Source: Intestinibacillus sp050255995 | GTDB lineage: Bacteria > Bacillota > Clostridia > Oscillospirales > Butyricicoccaceae | DNA: 7,124 nt | Reading direction: 5' to 3' | Assembly (NCBI GenBank): GCA_050255995.1 | Contig: JBFWIM010000090.1 | Coordinates: 1-7,124 of the forward strand | Shown here: positions 1 to 5,406 of the stretch, piece by piece | How the letters are laid out: the number at the start of each line of letters is the position of its first letter | How positions within the stretch are numbered: position 1 is the first letter of the stretch | The notes under the pieces: model-generated | Told to the model about the DNA's origin: nothing | Databases searched by the model: none | What the model saw: only the letters and a program-made list of their open reading frames with translations | Position numbers and translations under genes: made by a program

Positions 1-215
1 GACGCGACGATCAGTCCGCCGTAGACAAAGGACGCGATGGCCGTCGGCAGCTGGCTGATCAGGAAGGAGCCGCCCTCGCCGCCGACGTGCAGCGAATCCC
101 CGCCGAGCGCCCAGAACAGGCGGTTGATCAGCGCCATCACGATAACGCTGCCGTACAGCGGCAGCAGGACGCGGCTGGTTGCGCGCCACTCATATTTCAG
201 CAGTTTCTTCAGCAT
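1..215 (-). CDS. ABC transporter permease, N-terminal part (cut by window edge)
   Basis: This is the first 71 codons of a membrane protein that continues past the left edge. It begins MLKKLLKYEWRA, followed by a hydrophobic stretch (about residues 16-37, LLPLYGSVIVMALINRLFWAL) that looks like a first membrane helix. A second hydrophobic stretch begins near residue 58 and runs to the edge. The short basic, amphipathic start before the first helix is typical of ABC-2-type permeases. The ATG overlaps the stop of the upstream ATPase gene by 7 nt (ATGCTGA arrangement), and GGAGGT lies 6 nt before the ATG (222-227 on the plus strand), so translation is probably coupled. Context makes it the membrane partner of the adjacent ATPase. 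The substrate cannot be told, and the permease call rests on context plus hydrophobicity because too little protein is present to show a family motif. Confidence 0.75.
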   Translation of the reverse strand, partial: MLKKLLKYEWRATSRVLLPLYGSVIVMALINRLFWALGGDSLHVGGEGGSFLISQLPTAIASFVYGGLIVA

Positions 216-913
216 GCGAATACCTCCCTGAACAGCGCGTCCACCGATTTTCCGCGCGTCTCGCGGATGTCGTCCACGGTCTCGTGCAGCATGAGCTGTC
301 CCCTTTGCAGGAAAATGACCTCGTCCAGCACGCGCTCGATGTCGGATATCAGGTGTGTGGACAGCATGACCGTCGCGTTCTCGCTGTAATTGGTCAGAAT
401 GGTGTTCAGAATATAGTCGCGCGTCGCCGGATCCACGCCGCCGATCGGCTCGTCGAGCAGGTAAAGCTGCGCCGCGCGGCTCATCACCAGGATGAGCTGC
501 ACCTTTTCCTTGGTGCCCTTGCTCATGGTTTTCAGCCGGTCGATCGGGCTGATGTCGAGCGCCCGCAGCATCTCATACGCCTTGTTTTTGTCAAAATCGG
601 CGTAAAAGTCCGCAAAAAAGTCGATCAGCTGGTTGACCTTCATCCAGTCGTTCAGATAGCTGCGCTCCGGCAGATAGGATACGGCCGAATGGGTGTATAC
701 GCCCGGCGCTTCGCCGTCAATTTTCACCTCGCCGTGCGTCGGCGTGAGCAGCCCGTTCATCAGCTTGATGGTCGTGGACTTGCCGCTGCCGTTCGGGCCC
801 AGAAGCCCGACGATGCGCCCGCGCCCAATGGTGAGGTTCAGGTCGCCGAGCGCCTTAAAGGTGCCGAAATATTTGGTCAGACCGCTGCAAACAATCAGGT
901 CATTCGTGTTCAT
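209..913 (-). CDS. ABC transporter ATP-binding protein, YtrB-like
   Basis: A complete 234-aa ATPase subunit that would power the adjacent permease at the inner face of the membrane. Walker A is GPNGSGKST (residues 39-47), the signature is a degenerate SKGTKEK (131-137) in place of LSGGQ, Walker B is LYLLDEP (150-156) with catalytic Glu155, the D-loop follows as GGVDP, and the switch histidine is His187 in STHL. The SKG-type signature and short length fit the exporter-type YtrB/ABC-2 group, which is often paired with YtrA-type GntR regulators. The start ATG lies 14 nt inside the end of the regulator gene and is preceded by a GGAGGGGG-type ribosome site, so the cassette is a translationally coupled operon. 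By analogy with ytr-type cassettes it may handle peptides, antibiotics or envelope stress, but the substrate is inference. The ATPase assignment itself is secure. Confidence 0.93.
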   Translation of the reverse strand: MNTNDLIVCSGLTKYFGTFKALGDLNLTIGRGRIVGLLGPNGSGKSTTIKLMNGLLTPTHGEVKIDGEAPGVYTHSAVSYLPERSYLNDWMKVNQLIDFFADFYADFDKNKAYEMLRALDISPIDRLKTMSKGTKEKVQLILVMSRAAQLYLLDEPIGGVDPATRDYILNTILTNYSENATVMLSTHLISDIERVLDEVIFLQRGQLMLHETVDDIRETRGKSVDALFREVFAC

Positions 914-1289
914 TGCGTTCCCCCTCCTCTTTTTCCGCCTGCCTGCGCAGCAGCTCGACGGCCTCCGTCCCTGAGAAGCCGATCAGGCGCATGCTGCTTA
1001 AAAAATCCGCAATCCGCCCTTGGGCGAGCTGCTGCCGTACCTTTCCAATCATTTCCCTGTCCTCCGTTACAAACCGTCCGCTGGTGCGCTGGGTGTAGAG
1101 CAGTCCCTCCCGCTCCAGATCCGCCAGCGCGCGCTGCATCGTGTTGGGGTTCACCTCGGCCTCCGCCGCAAGATCGCGCACCGAAGGCATTTTTGCGCCC
1201 GCGGGGAATAGCCCGCTGACAATGCGCTCGGTGATCTGCTCGGTAAGCTGCTGATAAATCGGCCGGTCACCGCTAATCTTCCACTTCAT
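900..1289 (-). CDS. GntR-family transcriptional regulator, YtrA subfamily
   Basis: A 129-aa DNA-binding repressor with an N-terminal winged helix-turn-helix (about residues 9-76). Hallmarks are PIYQQLTEQI, the recognition region MPSVRDLAAEAEVNPNTMQRAL (34-55, given here as landmarks) and the wing LLYTQRTSGRFVT. The C-terminal part is only about 50 residues, mostly helical and charged, which is diagnostic of the YtrA subfamily (no large effector domain) as opposed to FadR or HutC types. The reading frame extends upstream to a TTG at 1349, but that start lies inside the predicted -10 element and has no ribosome site. I chose the ATG at 1287-1289, where AAAGGAG sits 11 nt upstream. It is first in the operon with the ABC genes. 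A perfect inverted repeat over its promoter suggests that it represses its own operon; the inducer is unknown. Confidence 0.92.
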   Translation of the reverse strand: MKWKISGDRPIYQQLTEQITERIVSGLFPAGAKMPSVRDLAAEAEVNPNTMQRALADLEREGLLYTQRTSGRFVTEDREMIGKVRQQLAQGRIADFLSSMRLIGFSGTEAVELLRRQAEKEEGERNEHE

Positions 1290-1325
1290 ATTGGCGTGCG
1301 CTCCTTTCTGCGGCACCTTATGTAC

Positions 1326-1359
1326 CGCTGTATTAAGTCTATGACACAATAATACAGCG
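1326..1359. promoter_or_regulatory. Candidate operator: 10-bp inverted repeat
   Basis: CGCTGTATTA (1326-1335) and its exact reverse complement TAATACAGCG (1350-1359) flank a 14-bp spacer. Outer TGT (1321-1323) and ACA (1362-1364) extend the symmetry after a 2-bp interruption on each side. The right arm covers the -10 hexamer, and the dyad centre (about 1342.5) coincides with the predicted start of the GntR/ABC transcript. A dimeric regulator bound here would block the promoter. The likely ligand is the YtrA-type protein encoded just downstream; that link is inference. Confidence 0.7.
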
Positions 1360-1377
1360 ACACAAACGCTTTGTCAA
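1349..1377 (-). promoter_or_regulatory. Sigma-A-type promoter of the GntR/ABC operon
   Basis: On the minus strand, a consensus -35 TTGACA (1372-1377) is separated by 17 nt from -10 TATTAT (1349-1354). The predicted transcription start is near 1342, giving a leader of about 50 nt before the regulator ATG at 1289. The spacing and hexamers are near ideal, so the promoter should be strong unless repressed. Confidence 0.85.
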
Positions 1378-1418
1378 GCCCTGTTCCAGAAATTCGTGTG
1401 CCTTTTTTCGCGCCGCTA

Positions 1419-1427
1419 TGGTATAAT
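1419..1427 (+). promoter_or_regulatory. Extended -10 promoter of ygiQ
   Basis: TGG followed by a perfect TATAAT (1422-1427) forms an extended -10 element. At 17-nt spacing the -35 position (1399-1404, TGCCTT) is poor, which an extended -10 can tolerate. The expected start is near 1434, leaving a leader of about 100 nt before ygiQ. It points away from the GntR/ABC promoter, with no overlap of core elements. Confidence 0.7.
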
Positions 1428-1433
1428 ATGAGC

Positions 1434-1534
1434 ACTTAGAGAGGACGAGCTTGACGGCGACGGACGAGCTTTAGACGAATAATTAAGATACCACATCCTA
1501 AGAAACAATTTTTTCCGAACGAAAGGCAGTCTTA
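1434..1534 (+). promoter_or_regulatory. Possibly structured 5' leader of ygiQ
   Basis: This is about 100 nt of untranslated RNA between the predicted start and the gene. GGACGAGCTT occurs twice (1443-1452 and 1462-1471); the GAGCTT cores can pair with each other through G-U ends. CTTA (1435-1438) plus GGA (1443-1445) can pair with TCC (1496-1498) plus TAAG (1499-1502), closing an outer stem around the repeats. The rest, up to the ribosome site, is A/T-rich. I do not recognise a known riboswitch class, and the pairings are short, so this may be an ordinary leader. Confidence 0.3.
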
Positions 1535-1540
1535 TTGCTT

Positions 1541-3487
1541 ATGACCGATACTTTGAGCTTTCTTCCCATCTCCCGCGCCGATATGGAGGCGCGCGGCTGG
1601 TATTACTGTGATTTCCTGCTCGTGACGGGCGACGCATATGTGGATCACCCGTCCTTCGGCACGGCCGTCATTTCGCGCGTGCTGGAGGACGCGGGCTACA
1701 GGGTCGCCATCCTGTCCCAGCCGGACTTCCATGACGAGCGGGATTTTACCGCCATGGGCCGCCCGCGCTATGCGGTGCTCATCAACGGCGGCAACATCGA
1801 CTCCATGGTCGCGCACTATACCGCCGCAAAAAAGCGCCGCTCTGACGACGCTTATTCCCCCGGCGGCAAGGCCGGCCGCCGCCCTGACCGCGCCGTGACC
1901 GTGTACTCCATGCTGGCGCGCCGCGCCTTTCCGGATACGCCGGTCTACCTCGGCGGGCTGGAAGCCTCGCTGCGCCGCTTCGCGCACTACGACTACTGGG
2001 CCGACCATATTATGCCCTCCCTGCTGGAATCGACCGGCGCGGACGGCCTGATGTACGGCATGAGCGAGCGCGCGGTCGTCGAGCTGGCGGCAAATCTCCG
2101 GCACGGCAGGAAAGGCGCGGAAGCCTGTAAAAATATCCGCGGCATGGTTTATCTGGCGCGCCCGGAGGAGGAAATCCCGTTTAAGACCGTGGAATGCCCC
2201 TCGCTGGAGGAGGTGCTCGCCGACAAAGCCGCCTATGCCCGCTCGGTCAAAATGCAGTATGACGAGCAGGACTTCGCCACGGGCCGCGCCGTGCTACAGC
2301 GGCACGGAAACCGCGTCCTCGTGCAGAATCCGCCCGCAAAGCCGCTGACCACCGCGGAGATGGATAAGGTTTATGCCCTGCCTTATCAGCGCGCGTACCA
2401 CCCCTCCTACGAGGCCGAGGGCGGCGTGCCCGCCATCGCCGAGGTGCAGTTCTCCATCATCCATAACCGCGGCTGTTTCGGCGCGTGCAACTTCTGTGCG
2501 CTGGCGTTCCATCAGGGGCGGTTCATTTCCGCGCGCAGCCACGAGAGCGTGCTGTCCGAAGCCCGGCAGATCGCGGCTTCTCCCGGCTTCAAGGGCTACA
2601 TCCACGATGTGGGCGGCCCCACGGCGAACTTCCGCTTCCCCTCCTGTAAAAAGCAGGCGCGCGCCGGGCTGTGCCGGGACAAGCGCTGCCTGTTCCCGTC
2701 CGCCTGCCAGAGCCTTGAGGCCGACCACGCCGATTACTTGAACCTGCTGCGCGCGCTGCGGCAGATCGAGGGCGTCAAAAAAGTCTTTGTCCGCTCCGGC
2801 CTGCGGTATGATTATATGCTGGCCGACCGCAACGACGCCTTCTTCCGCGAACTGGTGGAACATCATATTTCCGGCCAGCTCAAGGTTGCGCCCGAGCACA
2901 TGAGCGATAACGTATTGTATTATATGGGTAAACCATCATTCTCTGTATACGAAAGTTTCCGGGAACGCTATGCAAAAATCAACCAGAAGCTCGGCCGGAA
3001 GCAGTATCTCGTACCCTACCTCATGTCCTCCCATCCGGGTGCGACGCTTGGCGACGCGGTGCTGTTGGCGGAATATTTAAATAAGGTGGGCTACATGCCG
3101 GAGCAGGTGCAGGACTTCTATCCCACGCCCGGCACGCTCTCGACCGCGATGTACTACACCGGTCTGGACCCGCGCACTATGCAGCCGGTCTACGTCGCCA
3201 AAACGCCGGAGGAAAAGGCGATGCAGCGCGCGCTGCTGCAGTGGCGCAGGCCGGACAAGCGTCCCCTCGTGCTGGCCGCCCTGAAAAAGGCCGGGCGGGA
3301 GGATCTGATCGGCTTCGGCAAAGAGTGCCTGTTGCGCCCCGCGGCAGGCCGGCGCCCCGGCAAGGCGGGCCCGGAAGAGGGCAGGACGCCGCATTCGGAG
3401 AGCGTCCCTGCCGCGCAGGAAAAACGCGCCGCGCCGCCTCCCAGGCGCAAAGCCGGCTGGGCCAAACCGAAGAAAAAGAAAAAATAA
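1541..3487 (+). CDS. ygiQ: YgiQ-family radical SAM protein (UPF0313)
   Basis: A 648-aa cytoplasmic radical SAM protein of the YgiQ family; the reaction is not established. The N-terminal domain carries family blocks FLPIS, VTGDAYVDHPSFG, the Asp-Ala-Tyr block near residue 103, GGLEASLRRFAHYDYW and SERAVVEL. The radical SAM core begins near residue 300 and has the 4Fe-4S motif CX3CX2C at Cys312, Cys316 and Cys319 (GCFGACNFC). A second cluster, Cys369-X8-Cys378-X4-Cys383-X5-Cys389, follows. Late blocks include LKVAPEHMSD, YLVPYLMSSHPG and VQDFYPTPGTLSTAMYYTG. The last 50 residues are a Lys/Arg/Pro-rich, probably disordered tail ending in five lysines. Start: AAAGG (1522-1526) lies 14 nt from the ATG at 1541 but 8 nt from an in-frame TTG at 1535, so a two-residue-longer protein is quite possible. 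It stands alone in its transcription unit. Confidence 0.93.
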   Translation: MTDTLSFLPISRADMEARGWYYCDFLLVTGDAYVDHPSFGTAVISRVLEDAGYRVAILSQPDFHDERDFTAMGRPRYAVLINGGNIDSMVAHYTAAKKRRSDDAYSPGGKAGRRPDRAVTVYSMLARRAFPDTPVYLGGLEASLRRFAHYDYWADHIMPSLLESTGADGLMYGMSERAVVELAANLRHGRKGAEACKNIRGMVYLARPEEEIPFKTVECPSLEEVLADKAAYARSVKMQYDEQDFATGRAVLQRHGNRVLVQNPPAKPLTTAEMDKVYALPYQRAYHPSYEAEGGVPAIAEVQFSIIHNRGCFGACNFCALAFHQGRFISARSHESVLSEARQIAASPGFKGYIHDVGGPTANFRFPSCKKQARAGLCRDKRCLFPSACQSLEADHADYLNLLRALRQIEGVKKVFVRSGLRYDYMLADRNDAFFRELVEHHISGQLKVAPEHMSDNVLYYMGKPSFSVYESFRERYAKINQKLGRKQYLVPYLMSSHPGATLGDAVLLAEYLNKVGYMPEQVQDFYPTPGTLSTAMYYTGLDPRTMQPVYVAKTPEEKAMQRALLQWRRPDKRPLVLAALKKAGREDLIGFGKECLLRPAAGRRPGKAGPEEGRTPHSESVPAAQEKRAAPPPRRKAGWAKPKKKKK

Positions 3488-3505
3488 CCGCTTTGCGCGG
3501 CGGCG

Positions 3506-3517
3506 GCCGCATGCGGC
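3506..3517. repeat. 12-bp GC palindrome after ygiQ
   Basis: GCCGCATGCGGC is a perfect palindrome 18 nt after the ygiQ stop. No T-tract follows, so it is not an obvious intrinsic terminator; it may be a chance result of GC-rich sequence or a small mRNA 3' hairpin. The stretch from 3518 to 3629 shows no gene and nothing else I can support. Confidence 0.3.
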
Positions 3518-3629
3518 TCGTTATCCCGAACTTTGCGGCTGAATTTGCACAACTTTCCCGAAAATCCGTATTCCGATAAGACCACACCAGTACAAAACGC
3601 ATAAATTAAAGCCGCAGCCTTACTTTTAT

Positions 3630-3658
3630 TTGACACGAAAGGCGTTCCGCTGTATAAT
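3630..3658 (+). promoter_or_regulatory. Consensus sigma-A promoter ahead of the Lrp-type gene
   Basis: A perfect TTGACA (3630-3635), 17-nt spacer and perfect TATAAT (3653-3658) make this the best promoter in the window. The expected start is near 3665. The spacer contains AAAGGCGTTC (3638-3647), repeated exactly in the following hairpin (3670-3679). Transcripts from it run into a strong terminator hairpin within a few nucleotides. Confidence 0.88.
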
Positions 3659-3667
3659 GAAAAGCGA

Positions 3668-3708
3668 ACAAAGGCGTTCATCGAAAGATGGGCGCCTTTG
3701 TCTTTTTT
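3668..3708 (+). terminator. Promoter-proximal intrinsic terminator or attenuator hairpin
   Basis: Positions 3668-3682 pair with 3687-3701 in a 15-bp stem with two internal G-U pairs, capped by a GAAA tetraloop (3683-3686) and followed by C and six T (3703-3708). This is a textbook Rho-independent terminator. It may end ygiQ transcripts, but it also lies only a few nucleotides after the predicted start of the promoter at 3630-3658. No second promoter is apparent between it and the Lrp-type gene, so expression of that gene seems to need readthrough. Confidence 0.85.
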
Positions 3709-3752
3709 CCGGCGCTTTTACGCCTCCCGCATTCTGAAAGGAAGGTCTCATA

Positions 3753-4184
3753 ATGGATCAAATTGACGTGAAGTTGTTAAAGCTGCTGCAAAAAAACTCC
3801 CGCTCCCCGATCAAATACCTGTCCGGTGAGGTTTCGTTGTCCTCGCCCGCGGTCTCCGCGCGCATTGAGCGCCTTGAGCGGCAGGGCGTGATCCGGGGCT
3901 ATACGCTTGACCTTGATCCTCTTCAGCTCGGGTACCATATCCTCGCTTACATCCATTTGGACATGTCGCCGAGCGACAAGCCCAAATTTATTCCTTTCAT
4001 ACAGACCTGTCCCAACGTCATCGAGTGCAACTGCGTGACCGGCAACTTTTCCATGCTCATCAAGGTTTCCTACCCCTCCACACAGGAGCTGGACAGTTTC
4101 ATCGGCCGCCTGCAGCAATTCGGCAAAACCGAGACCCAGATCGTGTTTTCCAGCCCGGTGGCCCCGCGCGGCGTGATGATTTAA
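3753..4184 (+). CDS. Lrp/AsnC-family transcriptional regulator
   Basis: A 143-aa feast/famine-type regulator, close to the usual length for the family. Residues 1-50 form the AsnC-type helix-turn-helix (DQIDVKLLKLLQKNSRSP at the start, recognition region SSPAVSARIERLERQGVI). About 62-138 form the RAM effector domain (YHILAYIHLD, ECNCVTGNFSMLIKV), which in relatives dimerises and binds amino acids or similar small ligands. In the ligand-pocket motif, usually Gly-x-Tyr/Phe-Asp, this protein has GNFS, so the acidic residue is a serine. The start ATG has AAAGGAAGG (3738-3746 region) at suitable spacing. The gene is monocistronic: a terminator hairpin lies between promoter and gene, and another follows the stop. 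Its targets are unknown. Autoregulation is common in the family, but no operator is clearly visible here. Confidence 0.92.
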   Translation: MDQIDVKLLKLLQKNSRSPIKYLSGEVSLSSPAVSARIERLERQGVIRGYTLDLDPLQLGYHILAYIHLDMSPSDKPKFIPFIQTCPNVIECNCVTGNFSMLIKVSYPSTQELDSFIGRLQQFGKTETQIVFSSPVAPRGVMI

Positions 4185-4205
4185 TCGCCCGGCGGTAAAT
4201 AAAAC

Positions 4206-4246
4206 TTTGCCCTTATCTTTTTTACTACCCTACCTCTCTCTTTCTG
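4206..4246 (+). other. Pyrimidine-rich tract
   Basis: A run of about 41 nt that is almost all C and T on the plus strand lies between the Lrp-type stop and the terminator stem. It holds no gene and no convincing hairpin. It would be an unstructured 3' UTR segment; a role is unknown. Confidence 0.4.
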
Positions 4247-4248
4247 CA

Positions 4249-4293
4249 AGGGGGACGGAATGCCTTGGTGTTCCGTCCCTTTCGTCATTTTTT
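4249..4293 (+). terminator. Intrinsic terminator of the Lrp-type gene
   Basis: Positions 4249-4260 pair with 4271-4282 (core GGGACGGAA with TTCCGTCCC, outer G-U pairs) around a 10-nt loop. Six T (4288-4293) follow after a 5-nt gap. The gap before the T-run is longer than ideal, but the stem is strong and sits 65 nt after the stop codon. Confidence 0.78.
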
Positions 4294-4358
4294 AGATAAT
4301 CTGTGCAAAACCACGCGGAAAACGCCCTTTGAAACGCAAGAAAACAGCCGTTTTTCGG

Positions 4359-4387
4359 TTGCACGGCACATAGTTTGGTGGTAAAAT
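4359..4387 (+). promoter_or_regulatory. Putative promoter of the methyltransferase gene
   Basis: TAAAAT (4382-4387) is preceded by TGG (extended -10, the same arrangement as at ygiQ). TTGCAC (4359-4364) lies at 17-nt spacing, matching only the TTG of the -35 consensus. The start would be near 4394, about 90 nt before the gene. A 5-bp hairpin, CGGGC with GCCCG (4452-4466), sits directly before the ribosome site GGAGG (4469-4473). Confidence 0.55.
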
Positions 4388-4484
4388 TAAAGTCAGTCTC
4401 CGTATGTCCGGACGGGCATCACGGCAGGACGGCATTTTGCAGACAGAGAGACGGGCGCATAGCCCGATGGAGGATATAGAAAGC

Positions 4485-5351
4485 ATGTGGATTGCAAATC
4501 AGTGGACAGACTACACCGTTTTGGATTGCGGCGGCGGCGAAAAGGTGGAGCGTTGGGGGCCGCACACGCTGGTTCGCCCCGATCCGCAGGCCATCTGGCC
4601 GCGGGATGAAAGCGTGCGCGCCTGGAAAACCGCGAACGCCGCCTACCACCGTTCGGCCTCCGGCGGCGGCAAGTGGGAGATCCGCAGCCTGCCGGAGCAG
4701 TGGTCGGTCTCCTACCGCGATCTCACCTTCCAGCTCAAGCCCATGGCCTTTAAGCACACCGGCCTGTTCCCCGAGCAGGCGGCCAACTGGGACTTTATCG
4801 ACAGCATGGTCCGCACGGCGGGCCGTCCGGTCTCGGTGCTCAACCTGTTCGCCTATACGGGCGGCGCTACGCTCGCAGCCGCGGCGGCGGGCGCGGCGGT
4901 CTGCCACGTGGATGCGTCCAAAGGTATGGTGTCCTGGGCGCGGGAAAACGCGGCTGCCTCCGGCCTTGCGGACAAGCCCATCCGCTGGATTGTGGACGAC
5001 TGTAAGAAATTCGTCCAGCGCGAGCTCAGGCGCGGCCACAAATATGACGCCATCATCATGGATCCGCCCTCCTACGGACGCGGTCCCTCGGGCGAAACCT
5101 GGAAAATTGAAGAGGACATCGCCGATTTTGTGGAGCTCACCATGGGTCTGTTGTCCGCGCATCCGCTGTTCGTGCTGATCTCGAGCTATTCCACCGGGCT
5201 TGCGCCCTCGGTCATGGCCTATCTGCTCGGCGTCACGGCCAGACGGCGCTGCCCCGGCCACATCGACGCGCAGGAGCTTGGCCTGCCCGTGCAGTCCACC
5301 GGACTTACGCTGCCCTGCGGCTCCAGCGCGCGGTTCCTCCCGGAGAAATAG
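4485..5351 (+). CDS. Class I SAM-dependent methyltransferase, RlmI/RlmK-related
   Basis: A 288-aa cytoplasmic methyltransferase of the COG1092-like group, whose characterised members methylate 23S rRNA (RlmI m5C1962, RlmK m7G2069). Visible parts: an N-terminal strand region with GEKVERWG and RPDPQAIW, the family block FKHTGLFPEQAANWDF (89-104), SAM-binding motif I VLNLFAYTGGATL (118-130), the acidic residue in HVDAS (141-145), VDDCKKF and catalytic-region DPPSYGRGPSGETWK (193-207). The PUA domain of RlmI is absent, and the motif VI region reads ISSYSTGL (232-239), without the cysteine expected of an m5C enzyme, so the base or substrate may differ. I chose ATG 4485 because GGAGG lies 11 nt upstream and the family homology begins here; in-frame ATGs at 4404 and 4467 are alternatives. 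No terminator separates it from ecfA1, 55 nt on. Confidence 0.87.
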   Translation: MWIANQWTDYTVLDCGGGEKVERWGPHTLVRPDPQAIWPRDESVRAWKTANAAYHRSASGGGKWEIRSLPEQWSVSYRDLTFQLKPMAFKHTGLFPEQAANWDFIDSMVRTAGRPVSVLNLFAYTGGATLAAAAAGAAVCHVDASKGMVSWARENAAASGLADKPIRWIVDDCKKFVQRELRRGHKYDAIIMDPPSYGRGPSGETWKIEEDIADFVELTMGLLSAHPLFVLISSYSTGLAPSVMAYLLGVTARRRCPGHIDAQELGLPVQSTGLTLPCGSSARFLPEK

Positions 5352-5406
5352 CGGTTTGCACCGCAGTTTGCATCTTATCCTTATATAGAATTGAAGGACG
5401 CGTGCC

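Noticed and set aside
179..1219. 346-codon open frame on the plus strand opposite the GntR/ABC operon
   Set aside because: The minus-strand genes have clear family motifs; this frame has no ribosome site and no domain.
1290..1349. Upstream TTG extension of the GntR regulator
   Set aside because: It would start within the -10 element of the operon's own promoter, lacks a ribosome site, and adds residues absent from the family.
3190..3681. 163-codon open frame on the minus strand over the ygiQ end and the following gap
   Set aside because: Most of it lies antisense to the ygiQ tail in GC-rich low-complexity sequence, it has no ribosome site, and it would overlap the promoter and terminator at 3630-3708.
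3665..3752. Glutamine riboswitch or ANTAR target in the Lrp leader
   Set aside because: The GTTCATC string resembles part of the glutamine motif, but the conserved second half is missing. The loop is a tetraloop, not the ANTAR hexaloop, and there is no second hairpin.
5351..5406. Terminator or promoter between the methyltransferase and ecfA1
   Set aside because: The 5-bp hairpin has no T-run, and the TATATA/TAGAAT candidates have no -35 at proper spacing.
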